A stretch of DNA of 64,000 bases. Origin: an uncultured Draconibacterium sp. (GTDB taxonomy: Bacteria > Bacteroidota > Bacteroidia > Bacteroidales > Prolixibacteraceae). The stretch lies in the NCBI RefSeq assembly GCF_913060805.1, contig NZ_CAJXTC010000003.1:1-64000 (forward strand), read 5' to 3'. The notes beneath the pieces were generated by a model. It ran no database searches and was not told the origin of the DNA. It saw only the letters and a list, made by a program, of their open reading frames with translations. Position numbers and translations under genes: made by a program. Positions 17,234 to 26,452 of this stretch are shown in pieces; position 1 is the stretch's first letter; each line of letters begins with the position of its first letter.

Positions 17234-18769
17234 ATGAATATTTCGCTTAAAAAGATAACGCTGTTCTTGACGCTGGTTCTATTGTTTGCTTTTCAAAATA
17301 GTTATGCGCAGGAAACCACAATAACGATCTCGAAACCTGAACAAGCAGTTGAAGTGTCGCCGAATATTTACGGGCAGTTTATCGAGTATTTGCGAAACAG
17401 TATAACCGGCGGAATATTTCAGGAAGATTCGCCGCTGTCGGATGAAAACGGATTTCGCACCGATGTATTGGAAAAAATGAAAGCGCTGAATACTCCGGTG
17501 TTGCGTTATCCGGGCGGTACGGTGATGAAAATATACCATTGGGAAGATGGTATCGGGCCTCGCGAAGAGCGTCCGGCGCGCCGCAACCTGATTTGGGGAG
17601 GCGTGGAAGACAATCATTTTGGAACCGACGAATACATAAAATATTGCCGCGAGATTGGTGCCGAGCCCTACATTGTGGTAAACATGGGAACGGGAACTGC
17701 CGAGGAGGCCGCTAACTGGGTGGAATACTGCAACGGAACCGGCAATACGTATTATGCCAATCTGCGCCGAAAATACGGAACGGAAGAACCTTATAATGTA
17801 AAGTTCTGGAGCCTTGGAAATGAAGAGGCTGCACGCGAAGATGCCGGGCGTTTACAAGATCCGGAGAAATATGCCGAAGAATCGTGGTACTACGCCAAAT
17901 TGATGAAATTGACTGATCCAACCATCAAATTATTTGTGGTGGCCGATCCGTTTAAGTTCGACTGGAACGATCCGGTTTTAGCGTCTTTGTCGCCGATTGT
18001 GGATTACATATCGCTGCACTGGTACGTGGGAAACAGCCCCGATGATCCGTATTCGATTTATAAAAATATTACCCGTTTCGATGCAAGTTTGACCGAGCTG
18101 GGAGATTACCTTCAGCAGTTTCCTGCCAAAGTGGAGAATTTCTCGAAATGGTACCGTTTTCCGCCACGCAAGGGAGCCATAAAAATATCGGTTGACGAAT
18201 GGGGAATTTGGGACAACACCTGTGGAGGACAATACAACCTCGATTGCGAATATACCTGGAAAAGTGCGTTGGCAACAGCTTCATTTTTAAATGTGTTTCA
18301 CCGGCAGGCCGAAAATGTAACCATGGCCAATTGGGCGCAATCTGCAAATATTCTGGGGGCAATTTTGGCCAACGACGAGGGTTCGGTTGAGCAAACAGTG
18401 TATTATCCGCTGCAGTATTTCAGGAAGTATGTTGGTGACCAGTTGATGAAATTTGAAGTCGAAGATATGCCGCTTCTTGCCGAAGATCAAACTATTGAAG
18501 CGATGGATATTTCAGCAACCTATAACAATGACAATGATGAACTTTGTGTTTTTGTAGTTAACCGCAGTGATGAGGAGCAAACTGTAAAACTGGATTTTGC
18601 TGATATAAAAATGTCAACTGCATCACTTGTTGAAATGACTGCCCCGAATGAAAACTCGCGCAATGCAATCGGTGAGGAGAGTGTGGTGTCGATCGATGAA
18701 AAACCGTTAAAAAAGAACGGAGCCATTAAACTGGCCCCGCTTTCGATAAATATTGTGGTTGTTCGGTAA
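17234..18769 (+). CDS. GH51 alpha-L-arabinofuranosidase, exported
   Basis: The 511-residue protein from ATG 17234 has a signal peptide (KITLFLTLVLLFAFQNSYA). Its (beta/alpha)8 domain has LRYPGGTV (about residues 90-97), the acid/base Glu197 in WSLGNEEAA and the nucleophile Glu322 in SVDEWGIWD. A C-terminal beta-sandwich follows (DNDELCVFVVNRSDEEQTV). GH51 enzymes release L-arabinofuranose from arabinan, arabinoxylan or arabinogalactan. It stands apart from the large locus at 31-63 kb but fits the same arabinose theme. Its stop codon abuts the stop of the convergent aldo/keto reductase gene. Confidence 0.93.
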   Translation: MNISLKKITLFLTLVLLFAFQNSYAQETTITISKPEQAVEVSPNIYGQFIEYLRNSITGGIFQEDSPLSDENGFRTDVLEKMKALNTPVLRYPGGTVMKIYHWEDGIGPREERPARRNLIWGGVEDNHFGTDEYIKYCREIGAEPYIVVNMGTGTAEEAANWVEYCNGTGNTYYANLRRKYGTEEPYNVKFWSLGNEEAAREDAGRLQDPEKYAEESWYYAKLMKLTDPTIKLFVVADPFKFDWNDPVLASLSPIVDYISLHWYVGNSPDDPYSIYKNITRFDASLTELGDYLQQFPAKVENFSKWYRFPPRKGAIKISVDEWGIWDNTCGGQYNLDCEYTWKSALATASFLNVFHRQAENVTMANWAQSANILGAILANDEGSVEQTVYYPLQYFRKYVGDQLMKFEVEDMPLLAEDQTIEAMDISATYNNDNDELCVFVVNRSDEEQTVKLDFADIKMSTASLVEMTAPNENSRNAIGEESVVSIDEKPLKKNGAIKLAPLSINIVVVR

Positions 18770-19729
18770 CTATTCCCACTCCGGAAACTGGGTTTTATTC
18801 AAGTCCAGAGCGGCGATGGTTTTCATATCCGAATCACTGAGTTCGAAATCAAAAATATTAAGGTTTTCCGCCATGTGTGCCTTTTGCGATGAGCGTGGAA
18901 TGGCAACAATACCGCGCTGATAATGCCACCTCAAACTTACCTGCGCATTGTTTTTATTGTACTTTTTGCCAATGGCAGCGAGCGTTTCGTTGGTAAATAA
19001 TTCGTTTCGGCCCTGAGCAAACGGCGACCAGGCTTCCATTTGAACACCGTAATTCAGTAACGATTTTCGTGCTTTGCTTTGATTGAAAAAAGCATGTGTT
19101 TCAATCTGGTTAACGGCCGGTTTTATGGTGGCATATTCCAGCAGTTCATCAATCTGGTGATCCTCGAAATTACTAATGCCAATGGCTTTTATCTTGCCCT
19201 CTTTGTGCAATTCTTCCATGATTTTCCACGAGCCTTTTACGTCGCCCCTCGGACGGTGGATGAGGTACAGATCAAGATAATCGAGGCCCAGTTTGTCAAG
19301 CGAAGTCTGGAAAGCAGCCTTGCCCTTTTCATAACCTGAATCATCTACCCAAAGCTTTGATGTAACAAACAGTTCTTTGCGGTCGATACCGCTTTTTTTG
19401 ATGCCCGCGCCAACCGCTTCTTCGTTGCCGTAAACCGTGGCGGTGTCAATTAGCCGATAACCCAATGAAATGGCATCCGCAACACATTGCGCACCCGTTT
19501 CGCCATTCAAATACAAGGTCCCAAAACCTAAAATTGGCATTTGTACTCCGTTGTTTAAAGTTACACTTTCGATTGTGGTTTGTGCTACGGAGTCGTCGCC
19601 GGCACCAAAAGCTTTAGAACTGCTCAGCCCTAAAATTCCGGCTCCGGCAGCAAAAGTAGCACTTGCGCGGATAAACTCGCGGCGCTTCATTTCTTTTTGA
19701 GGATTCTTTTCGTCGGATTTTTCTTTCAT
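18770..19729 (-). CDS. Aldo/keto reductase with twin-arginine signal
   Basis: The 319-residue protein carries a Tat-type leader (MKRREFIRASATFAAGAGIL region, RR near residues 16-17) followed by an AKR barrel. The tetrad is visible: Asp and Tyr in LIDTATVYGNEEAVGAG, Lys in FVTSKLWVDDSG and His in DLYLIHRPRGD. The NADPH-binding C terminus has AIPRSSQKAHMAENL. Exported AKRs with Tat signals occur in Bacteroidota; the substrate is probably a small aldehyde or sugar, unproven. The gene ends exactly where the GH51 gene ends, with no terminator between them. Confidence 0.9.
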   Translation of the reverse strand: MKEKSDEKNPQKEMKRREFIRASATFAAGAGILGLSSSKAFGAGDDSVAQTTIESVTLNNGVQMPILGFGTLYLNGETGAQCVADAISLGYRLIDTATVYGNEEAVGAGIKKSGIDRKELFVTSKLWVDDSGYEKGKAAFQTSLDKLGLDYLDLYLIHRPRGDVKGSWKIMEELHKEGKIKAIGISNFEDHQIDELLEYATIKPAVNQIETHAFFNQSKARKSLLNYGVQMEAWSPFAQGRNELFTNETLAAIGKKYNKNNAQVSLRWHYQRGIVAIPRSSQKAHMAENLNIFDFELSDSDMKTIAALDLNKTQFPEWE

Positions 19730-19861
19730 GATCTAAGTTCAGTTTAATTGGTAATAGAATTCGGGTTTAAGTTACTGAATTAGAAACAAAACGAAAACGC
19801 TATTGTTCGTTTTTATAGAGGGGATATGTTTCAATGGAAAAGCGGCTTCGCCGGGATTATA

Positions 19862-19886
19862 AAGTTGTGGTTTCATTTCACAACTT
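19862..19886. promoter_or_regulatory. Inverted repeat AAGTTGTG-9-CACAACTT, possible operator
   Basis: Two perfect 8-bp arms (19862-19869 and 19879-19886) lie in the divergent spacer between the aldo/keto reductase and PCD genes. No T run follows on either strand, so a terminator is unlikely. A TTG at 19885-19887 and TAACTTTA at 19905-19912 downstream could form a promoter overlapping the right arm. This is a candidate operator only. Confidence 0.35.
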
Positions 19887-20006
19887 GTGGAAATTGTACC
19901 CGCATAACTTTAACGTAATTGCTTTAAATCAGCGATTTCCGTTGTGGCACATTATTTTCATAAATGACTTACACAGGCATTTTCCTGCAAATAAAATATT
20001 CAGATT

Positions 20007-20333
20007 ATGAGTGAATTAAAAGAAAAGCACTGTACACCGTGCAAAGAAGAAACAACTCCGCTAAGTGCTGAAGAAATCAAGCATTTTAAGGAGAAAATAA
20101 ATGACGACTGGAAAGTAGTGGATAACAAGAAAATTCGGAAGAGTTTTTCTGTAAAGGATTTTAACGCAGCCATTGCGTTTGCGCAAAAAATTGCTGTGTT
20201 GGCCGATGAGGAAGATCACCACCCCGATTTAGGTGTTCACTATGGTTCGGTTGATGTTGAAATCAGTACGCACAACATTGGTGGCTTGTCACCCAACGAC
20301 TTTATTCTGGCCGCCAAAATCGATGAAATTTAG
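20007..20333 (+). CDS. 4a-hydroxytetrahydrobiopterin (pterin-4a-carbinolamine) dehydratase
   Basis: The 108-residue protein has the PCD/DCoH signature: DDWKVVDNKKIRKSFSVKDF, then EEDHHPDLGVHYGSVDVEIS with the catalytic histidine pair, then THNIGGLSPNDFILAAKID. The enzyme dehydrates 4a-hydroxytetrahydropterin during cofactor recycling. No aromatic amino-acid hydroxylase gene is adjacent, so here it may serve another pterin role. A Cys-bearing N-terminal extension (KEKHCTPCKEE) precedes the core. It is followed by fumC after 57 bp. Confidence 0.92.
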   Translation: MSELKEKHCTPCKEETTPLSAEEIKHFKEKINDDWKVVDNKKIRKSFSVKDFNAAIAFAQKIAVLADEEDHHPDLGVHYGSVDVEISTHNIGGLSPNDFILAAKIDEI

Positions 20334-20378
20334 CAACGATTTAGAACAGGATATAAGGGAAAACAAGAAAACAGAATT

Positions 20379-20388
20379 AAAGGAGGAG
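20379..20388 (+). promoter_or_regulatory. Unusually strong Shine-Dalgarno site for fumC
   Basis: AAAGGAGGAG ends 2 nt before ATG 20391. Nearly complete anti-SD complementarity is uncommon in Bacteroidota, whose starts generally lack it, and it fixes the fumC start. Confidence 0.6.
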
Positions 20389-20390
20389 TT

Positions 20391-21806
20391 ATGAATTATC
20401 GCGTTGAAAAAGACACACTGGGAGAAATAAATGTACCGGAGAAAAAACTTTGGGGAGCGCATACACAGCGGTCGTTAGAGAATTTCAGAATCGGGAGGGA
20501 GGCATCGATGCCTGCCGAGATTATCGAGTCTTTTGCGATTATTAAAAAAGCAGCTGCCCGGAGTAATCACAAATTGGGAATACTTTCTACCAACAAAAAG
20601 CAGTTGATAGAAACAGCTTGCGACGAAATTTTAGCCGGAAATTTGGATGACCATTTTCCGTTGGTAATTTGGCAAACCGGCTCGGGAACGCATACCAACA
20701 TGAATTGTAACGAGGTGATCGCCAACCGGGTAAAACAAATTGTGGAAAACGATTTTCAGTGGGAAAACATCGTGCTGCACCCAATTGATGACGTGAACAA
20801 ATCACAGTCATCAAACGATACTTTTTCGGCTGCCATGCACATTGCTGCTTACAAAAAGCTAACAGCTTATTTGTTGCCGGCGCTTAAAGAGCTGCATGAT
20901 ACTTTTCAAAAGAAATCGGAGGAGTTTAAAGCGATCGTAAAAATTGGCCGAACCCATTTTATGGATGCCGTTCCGATTACTTTAGGCCAGGAATTTTCTG
21001 CCTATTCTACCCAAATTGAAAAAGGAATAAATGCATTAAAAAATACCTTGCCCGAATTGCAGGAGCTGCCATTAGGTGGAACTGCTGTTGGAACGGGATT
21101 GAATGCTCCGGAAGGTTTCGACGATGAAATTGTAAATGAAATAAGCCACGAAACAGGACTGCCATTTACAAAGGCCAAAAATAAGTTTGCATTGATAGCC
21201 GGGCACGATGCTTTTGTGCAATCGCACGGTGCAATAAAGCAGTTGGCCGTCAGTTTACTAAAAATTGTAAACGATCTGCGTGTAATGGTTTCGGGGCCGC
21301 GAGCCGGAATATCAGAATTGAATATTCCCGCAAACGAAGCCGGTTCGTCGATTATGCCGGGGAAAGTGAATCCAACACAAATTGAAGCGCTTTCAATGGT
21401 TTGTACCCAGGTTATTGGTAACGATACAACCATTTCGGTGGCCAATTCTTACGGGCATTTTCAGTTGAATGTTTTTAAACCTGTGCTGATTGCTAATTTC
21501 CTTGAATCGGCAACATTGCTTGCAGATGCTTGCAAATCATTCAATAAAAACTGCTTGGTTGGAATAACTCCCGATACCGAAAAAATTGATGCGCATGTAA
21601 ATAATTCGTTGATGTTGGTGACTTCGCTTACGCCGCATATTGGCTACGACAAAGCCGCAAAAATTGCCAAATATGCCCATGCCCAAAAGTGTAGTTTAAA
21701 AAAGGCTGCAGCAGAATTGAAACTGGTTGATGAAAAGCAGTTTGATGAATGGGTAAAACCCGGTGAAATGACACGTCCGAATGTAACACCAAATAAGAAC
21801 AAGTAA
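20391..21806 (+). CDS. fumC: Class II fumarate hydratase
   Basis: The 471-residue protein matches class II fumarases: YRVEKDTLGEINVPEKKLWG at the start, SGTHTNMNCNEVIANR, HPIDDVNKSQSSNDTFSAAM, and the signature GSSIMPGKVNPTQIEA. It interconverts fumarate and malate in the TCA cycle in the cytoplasm, without an iron-sulfur cluster. Length is usual. It lies 12 bp upstream of a flavin reductase gene and probably shares its transcript. Confidence 0.95.
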   Translation: MNYRVEKDTLGEINVPEKKLWGAHTQRSLENFRIGREASMPAEIIESFAIIKKAAARSNHKLGILSTNKKQLIETACDEILAGNLDDHFPLVIWQTGSGTHTNMNCNEVIANRVKQIVENDFQWENIVLHPIDDVNKSQSSNDTFSAAMHIAAYKKLTAYLLPALKELHDTFQKKSEEFKAIVKIGRTHFMDAVPITLGQEFSAYSTQIEKGINALKNTLPELQELPLGGTAVGTGLNAPEGFDDEIVNEISHETGLPFTKAKNKFALIAGHDAFVQSHGAIKQLAVSLLKIVNDLRVMVSGPRAGISELNIPANEAGSSIMPGKVNPTQIEALSMVCTQVIGNDTTISVANSYGHFQLNVFKPVLIANFLESATLLADACKSFNKNCLVGITPDTEKIDAHVNNSLMLVTSLTPHIGYDKAAKIAKYAHAQKCSLKKAAAELKLVDEKQFDEWVKPGEMTRPNVTPNKNK

Positions 21807-21818
21807 TTAAACAGAATA

Positions 21819-22484
21819 ATGGAACACAAGATAGAGATTAAACAAAAAAACTGGTTAACGCATAATGTAATGCAATTTACCCTTGAAAAACCCGAGGGAT
21901 TTTCGTTCACAGCCGGGCAGGCGGTTGAAGTAACACTCGATGATCCGGAATTTAAAGATAAAGCAGCACCGTTTACCTTAACCAGCTTAAATATGGATGA
22001 AGATTTGGAATTAACGATAAAGTGTTATCCAAAACACGAGGGAATAACATTGGCACTTTCAAAACTGGAAAAGGGTGATCATTTATTGATTTCTGATGCC
22101 TGGGACTCGTTTAAAAATAACGGGCCGGGAGTATTTATTGCCGGCGGAACCGGGGTAACTCCCTTTATCGCACTTTTGAGGCAAATGGAAGTTGATGGAA
22201 CGGTAGATGGAAGCCGGCTGATATTTTCGAACAAAACAGAAGACGATATTTTTCTGGATGAGGAGTTTAAGAGAATATTGGGGAATAATTTTATAAAACT
22301 GCTGACGCAGCAAAATAAGAAGCCTCATTACTACGGAAGAATTGATAAAGCTTTTCTTAAAAATATAGTTGGAGAATTCGACCAACCGTTTTACCTGTGT
22401 GGACCTGAAAATTTTGCTGCCGATATAAAAGGCTACTTAAAAGAATTGGGGGCCGGCGATGATTTGGTGAATATCAGTTTGTAA
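21819..22484 (+). CDS. FAD/NAD(P)-binding oxidoreductase (ferredoxin reductase-like)
   Basis: The 221-residue protein is a compact FNR-family reductase. The flavin domain has FSFTAGQAVEVTLDD and AAPFTLTSLN, standing for the RxYS/T flavin motif. The nucleotide domain has FIAGGTGVTPFIALLRQM and the C-terminal FYLCGPENFAADI. No iron-sulfur or globin domain is fused. The electron acceptor is unknown; flavodoxin, ferredoxin or a monooxygenase is possible. It probably forms an operon with fumC, and a terminator follows. Confidence 0.85.
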   Translation: MEHKIEIKQKNWLTHNVMQFTLEKPEGFSFTAGQAVEVTLDDPEFKDKAAPFTLTSLNMDEDLELTIKCYPKHEGITLALSKLEKGDHLLISDAWDSFKNNGPGVFIAGGTGVTPFIALLRQMEVDGTVDGSRLIFSNKTEDDIFLDEEFKRILGNNFIKLLTQQNKKPHYYGRIDKAFLKNIVGEFDQPFYLCGPENFAADIKGYLKELGAGDDLVNISL

Positions 22485-22490
22485 GAATAT

Positions 22491-22518
22491 AAATGCCGTT
22501 TCGGCATTTTTTTTTGCA
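22491..22518 (+). terminator. Rho-independent terminator after the flavin reductase
   Basis: An 8-bp stem (AAATGCCG at 22491-22498 with CGGCATTT at 22502-22509) has a 3-nt loop and is followed by a run of Ts. It lies 6 nt after the stop codon. Confidence 0.8.
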
Positions 22519-22519
22519 T

Positions 22520-22556
22520 AAAAAACCGGTTGGGCAATTGAATGCCGCAACCGGTT
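22520..22556 (-). terminator. Putative minus-strand terminator downstream of the SpoIIAA-like gene
   Basis: Read on the minus strand, AACCGGTTG (complement of 22548-22556) pairs with CAACCGGTT (complement of 22524-22532) and runs into a TTTTT tail. It could end transcripts of the minus-strand stress genes, about 300 nt after the SpoIIAA-like stop. Confidence 0.55.
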
Positions 22557-22852
22557 AAACAACAATTGATATTGGTGTATAAACCTGAATTCGATTTTTA
22601 AATATTATCACAGAAAGTCATAATTGCGTCAGATTTCCATATAGAATTATGCAGGAATAACGGGTTATTTTAAAGAATTCTAAATGGAAAGATGGCGTGA
22701 GAAGGACTTTCCATTCTTGGCTTTGCTCTTTTTGCCATAAACTTCCAACAATTTTCTTGTATTATCCCGATAGTACTTCGAAAACCGTTGAAAGTTTCTG
22801 TCTAAAAATAGCTAAAGCTGTGAGCTATTTTAACTTCGAACTCAGGTTATAA
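22557..22852. other. Non-coding spacer between convergent genes
   Basis: I see no open frame of useful length, no repeat and no RNA gene here. Together with the two hairpins to its left it makes up the 368-bp gap between the flavin reductase and the SpoIIAA-like gene. The minus-strand transcript would carry it as a 3' untranslated region of about 300 nt. Confidence 0.4.
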
Positions 22853-23209
22853 TTAATCTTTAACCCACTCCCGGGCTTCGTCAATGGCCGTAAATTCAAA
22901 ATATTTTACCTCGCCTGAAATAAATGGTGCGGCCAGTTCTGACCACAATTTTTCCCAACGCGATTTTCCAACAACCGCAATTTTCTTCATGTGATTAAAA
23001 TGTTTCAGATAGGTTTTTACATCTTCCCAAAATGCTTTTGGCGAAATCCCATCCACATAATTTAGCTGGACATACAATTTAACCTTTCCAAAATCTTTAA
23101 CCGCCTTTTCAATCAACGGCGTAATTTTGTTGTAGTCTTCCTCTGTCAATTTTCCTTCAACTTCAAGAGCAATCAACTCTTCTTTTGTAATATCAATTAT
23201 TTTAAACAT
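22853..23209 (-). CDS. SpoIIAA-like (STAS-fold, PF11964-type) protein
   Basis: The 118-residue protein shows the SpoIIAA-like pattern: IALEVEGKLTEEDYNKITPL, VKLYVQLNYVDGISPKAFW, IAVVGKSRWEKLWSELAAPF and the C-terminal VKYFEFTAIDEAREWVKD. Members are cytoplasmic STAS-fold proteins of unclear function, often near stress or ion-transport genes. It lies 17 bp downstream of the Cu-type P-ATPase gene on the same strand, so it is probably cotranscribed. Confidence 0.85.
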   Translation of the reverse strand: MFKIIDITKEELIALEVEGKLTEEDYNKITPLIEKAVKDFGKVKLYVQLNYVDGISPKAFWEDVKTYLKHFNHMKKIAVVGKSRWEKLWSELAAPFISGEVKYFEFTAIDEAREWVKD

Positions 23210-23226
23210 AGCTTTAATTTTAAGTG

Positions 23227-25257
23227 TTACTTGATTCCTTTTTTCAGTAATTGTGCATTTATGGCAACAATAACGGTACTTAGGCTCATTAATACTGCTC
23301 CCAATGCCGGGCTGATCATTATTCCATAGCTGATCAGAACTCCGGCAGCAAGTGGAATTGCAGCCACATTATAAGCGGTAGCCCAAATAAAATTCTGTAT
23401 CATTTTCCGATGGGTTTTCTCTCCGAAATGCAGCAGCGCCGAAATATCTTTAGGATTACTGTTCACCAAAACAATGTCGGCTGTTTCGGCGGCAACATCA
23501 GTCCCCGAACCTATGGCAATTCCAACATCGGCAGATGCCAGCGCCGGAGCGTCGTTTATTCCGTCGCCGGTCATGGCAACAAACTCGCCTTTATCCTGAA
23601 TCACCTTGAGTTTATCCAGTTTCTGGTCGGGCAACAATTCGGCAAAGTACCCGTCGAGTTGCAGCTTGTTGCTAACTGCTTTTGCAACGTTTTCGTTGTC
23701 GCCGGTCATCATATAAATTTTAATTCCTTGCTTTTTTAACATTTTTACCGCTTCAAACGATTCCTCCCGAATCTCATCGGCGAGTGCGATAACTCCGGCC
23801 AGTTTATCTTTTGCCAAAACAAAAACAATGGTTTCCTGGCTGTCGGTATCCACTTCTTCCGGAATGTCAATGTTGTTTTCTTCCAGGTAACCGGGACTAA
23901 CAACCTTAACTTTTGTGCCATCTACATTTCCTTCAATTCCTTTTCCTGTAATGGTTTCAACATCCGAAACTTTCGGAATTTCGATACCTTCATCTTTTAC
24001 CTTACGCAGAATTCCTTCGGCCAACGGATGCTCCGATTCGGATTCCAAAGCTCCCGACATTGCCAGAATTTGTTCGTCGGAATAAGAGTCGGACAAGCTT
24101 TTAACGTGGGTTACTCCAAAGTTTCCTTTGGTTAGCGTTCCGGTTTTGTCAAACACAACAACCGAAACTTTTCGTGCATTTTCGAAAGCCGTCCGGTTCC
24201 GAATAAGCAGTCCCTGTTTTGCCGATACCGATGTAGAAATTGCTACCACCAGAGGAACGGCAAGACCAAGCGCGTGTGGGCAGGTAATTACCATAACACT
24301 TGCCATGCGCTCGAGCGCAAAGACAAACGATTTACCCAGCACCAGCCACGTTGTGAGTGTTCCAAAACCAACAGTTAAGGCAATAATGGTAAGCCAAAAC
24401 GCAATTTTATCGGCAAGATGTTGTGTCTTCGATTTTTTATTTTGCGCCTCTCGAACCATCTGAATTACTTTATTCAGGTAAGCTTCTTCACCAACCTGTT
24501 CAACGGTAATTTTTAGCGAATTGGTACCGTTCACCGTTCCGCCAATTACTTCATCATCTTTCGATTTGCTTACCGGTTGTGATTCTCCGGTTACCATCGA
24601 TTCGTTTATATTACTTTTCCCCTCAATAATTTTTCCGTCCACCGGAATTTTCTCTCCGGGACGAACCAAAACTGTGTCGCCCGATTTTAATTCATCGATT
24701 TTTACATCGCGCGTATCGTCACCTTCTATTAAGTGCGCCTCACTGGGCATTAAATCAATTAAACTTTGCAGCGCTCCCGACGCGTTTACCACCGATTTCA
24801 TTTCAATCCAGTGGCCCACCAGCGTAATATCGATTAATGTGGCCAGCTCCCAGAAAAAGGAGTCGCCTTTTAATCCAAAAGTTGTAGCTGTACTGTAACC
24901 AAATGCTACGGTAATAGCTACCGCAATTAAGGTCATCATGCCCGGTTGCTTTTTCTTCAACTCGTCGGCTAAGCCGGTAAGAAAGGGCCATCCGCCATAA
25001 AAGAAAATGATTGCAGATAAGGCAAACAGAATGTATTTATCGAAACTGAATTGAATTTCGTAACCAATTATTTGCTGAATAAGTGGCGATAAAACAAGTA
25101 TTGGAACTGTTAGTACCAGCGAAATCCAGAATCGTTTCCGAAAATCGGCGATCATGTGTTTATGATGTTCCGTATGATCGTGATGTCCGTTTTCTTGGTG
25201 GTTGTGTTGTGAGTGGTCATGTTGCGAGTGCTTATGTTTTTCGTGGTTCGAATTCAT
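23227..25257 (-). CDS. P1B-type heavy-metal (copper/silver, CopB-like) translocating ATPase
   Basis: The 676-residue pump has a His-rich N terminus (residues 5-34, alternating His with Lys, Gln and Asp) in place of CxxC metal-binding domains. It also has the transmembrane metal motif Cys326-Pro-His328, the phosphorylation site Asp370 in DKTGTLTKG, and the hinge [23 protein letters not shown] with a His-rich leader defines the P1B-3 (CopB) group, which exports copper or silver. The start is the ATG at 25257. It neighbours an azurin-like cupredoxin (27 kb), consistent with a metal or redox stress role. Confidence 0.92.
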   Translation of the reverse strand: MNSNHEKHKHSQHDHSQHNHQENGHHDHTEHHKHMIADFRKRFWISLVLTVPILVLSPLIQQIIGYEIQFSFDKYILFALSAIIFFYGGWPFLTGLADELKKKQPGMMTLIAVAITVAFGYSTATTFGLKGDSFFWELATLIDITLVGHWIEMKSVVNASGALQSLIDLMPSEAHLIEGDDTRDVKIDELKSGDTVLVRPGEKIPVDGKIIEGKSNINESMVTGESQPVSKSKDDEVIGGTVNGTNSLKITVEQVGEEAYLNKVIQMVREAQNKKSKTQHLADKIAFWLTIIALTVGFGTLTTWLVLGKSFVFALERMASVMVITCPHALGLAVPLVVAISTSVSAKQGLLIRNRTAFENARKVSVVVFDKTGTLTKGNFGVTHVKSLSDSYSDEQILAMSGALESESEHPLAEGILRKVKDEGIEIPKVSDVETITGKGIEGNVDGTKVKVVSPGYLEENNIDIPEEVDTDSQETIVFVLAKDKLAGVIALADEIREESFEAVKMLKKQGIKIYMMTGDNENVAKAVSNKLQLDGYFAELLPDQKLDKLKVIQDKGEFVAMTGDGINDAPALASADVGIAIGSGTDVAAETADIVLVNSNPKDISALLHFGEKTHRKMIQNFIWATAYNVAAIPLAAGVLISYGIMISPALGAVLMSLSTVIVAINAQLLKKGIK

Positions 25258-25311
25258 AGGTATTTGTTTTCTGATGAACAGTTATTTTGGGGACTATTTT
25301 CGTCGAATCTT

Positions 25312-25527
25312 TTAAGCGTTCTCGGTGCTTTTGCTCGGAATGAGGCTGTAAAGAATTGTTGTTAATTGCTCTCGGTTCATTCCCAGTTTCAGCTCCAGAT
25401 GATGCAGGAATTCATTCTCATAACCCTCAACATAAGTAAGCTCCTCGTTTGATAATTGCGGGTATTTTTCTTTTAACCCGAGTTTAATAAACGACCAGTT
25501 GTTTTTTATTGAATTGTTTGTTTTCAT
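25312..25527 (-). CDS. CsbD-like small stress protein
   Basis: The 71-residue protein follows the CsbD pattern: NNWSFIKLGLKEKYPQLSNE, then ELTYVEGYENEFLHHLELKL, then GMNREQLTTIL. It corresponds to the W-x-K-x-K and L-T/S-D/E-E-L positions of CsbD, a general stress protein of unknown mechanism. Similarity is moderate and rests on pattern only. Its 18-nt leader is identical to that of the cupredoxin gene at 27420. It lies upstream of the P-ATPase gene on the same strand. Confidence 0.65.
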   Translation of the reverse strand: MKTNNSIKNNWSFIKLGLKEKYPQLSNEELTYVEGYENEFLHHLELKLGMNREQLTTILYSLIPSKSTENA

Positions 25528-25545
25528 CTGTATAAATTTTAATTT
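25528..25545 (-). promoter_or_regulatory. 18-nt leader shared with the cupredoxin gene
   Basis: The bases CTGTATAAATTTTAATTT (plus-strand reading) sit directly before the CsbD-like start and recur exactly at 27421-27438 before the cupredoxin start. It is probably an AT-rich translation-initiation leader of recent common origin. Confidence 0.5.
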
Positions 25546-25682
25546 GTTACAGCTTTAAGTTGGCCAGAAACGTGCCACGAAGCACTATCTGTATGTATAA
25601 TTTTATTTCCGTTCTGAGTTTCCGATATGCCGCTAATTATGCGGAGTTGCATACTGAATTTGAAAATAAACAGCCTACTGAT

Positions 25683-25700
25683 TAGTGTGGAAAGATGTCA
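25683..25700. promoter_or_regulatory. TAGTGTGGAAA-(5)-TCAC motif, copy 1
   Basis: TAGTGTGGAAAGATGTCAC lies about 155 nt upstream of the CsbD-like gene. A second copy with the same spacing to TCAC is at 26342-26360, and looser TGTGGA copies lie at 26136 and 28419. Its placement in spacers of one gene cluster suggests a regulator site. Confidence 0.4.
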
Positions 25701-25768
25701 CACTCTGCGGAAAAATAGCACGATTTTCAAGGATCTTGAAGCACCCGAAATCCCGACTAAAGACGTGT

Positions 25769-26098
25769 TTAATCTGCCATCTCGTTTGGTACTTTTTGCT
25801 CCTTGTTTTTTTCGTCAACAGCATATTTGATTTTATATTCCAGTTGACGAATCTGACTTTCCAATCCTTTAATTGTTTTGTCTCTGTTTTTAATTTCGTG
25901 ATTCTTTTTTGCACGATAGGGTAGCGACAATATAAAACTGGTTATGGCGCCAAACGTAACGGCAATAATTATCACCAGCGACAAATTGGATTCGATTCCC
26001 CATTTCCAGAAATTAATCGAAACCACCGACGAGTTGTTCAGCGCGAACAAAACAACGCCCAGTATAACGAGTAATATTCCTATAAATGTTTTTTGCAT
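25769..26098 (-). CDS. LapA/DUF1049-like membrane protein
   Basis: From ATG 26098 the protein has 109 residues. Two transmembrane helices (IGILLVILGVVLFALNNS and LSLVIIIAVTFGAITSFILSL) surround VVSINFWKWGIESN, and a C-terminal coiled coil follows (DKTIKGLESQIRQLEYKIKY). This is the LapA domain (DUF1049) layout of inner-membrane proteins linked to lipopolysaccharide assembly and stress. The longer frame to 26164 adds a polar stretch without family match and is not used. Confidence 0.8.
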   Translation of the reverse strand: MQKTFIGILLVILGVVLFALNNSSVVSINFWKWGIESNLSLVIIIAVTFGAITSFILSLPYRAKKNHEIKNRDKTIKGLESQIRQLEYKIKYAVDEKNKEQKVPNEMAD

Positions 26099-26452
26099 GG
26101 CTATATATTTTGATTCATAATTCTCAAATCTGCATCGTGTGGAGATTGGATGGGACGAAAACATTGTTCGCTTTCAGTGAATATCCTTTGTCTTTTACAT
26201 TGTTTATAAGGCAATATGCGTGCCCGGACATCCATTTCAAGCCTTCTTCAACAGAAAGTGGGTAAATACAGGCTTTTAATTGCCAGTTGGCACATTGGAG
26301 CTTTTTAACGTAGAAGTTTTCGGTTGTAGAATTTTATAGAATAGTGTGGAAAAAATTCACTTTAAACAGCGTGTTTGCAGGGGATTTACCAGTTGCTGGC
26401 GCATGGCATAGTATTTTCATAATATCCTACTGTTGAATTAAAAACAAGTAAC
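26099..26452. other. Divergent regulatory spacer, LapA-like / coiled-coil lipoprotein
   Basis: No gene is supported in this 354-bp gap. It contains CGTGTGGAGATTGG at 26136-26149 and TAGTGTGGAAAAAATTCAC at 26342-26360, both resembling motifs elsewhere in the cluster. Both flanking genes read outward, so it should hold two promoters; I find no clean TAnnTTTG element. Confidence 0.4.
26342..26360. promoter_or_regulatory. TAGTGTGGAAA-(5)-TCAC motif, copy 2
   Basis: TAGTGTGGAAAAAATTCAC matches copy 1 in its first 11 bases and in TCAC at the same spacing. It lies about 95 nt upstream of the coiled-coil lipoprotein gene. Confidence 0.4.

Noticed and set aside
25627-25924. Short open frames on both strands near 25.6-25.9 kb
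   Set aside because: They overlap the LapA-like gene or its downstream spacer and have no signal, motif or plausible start.
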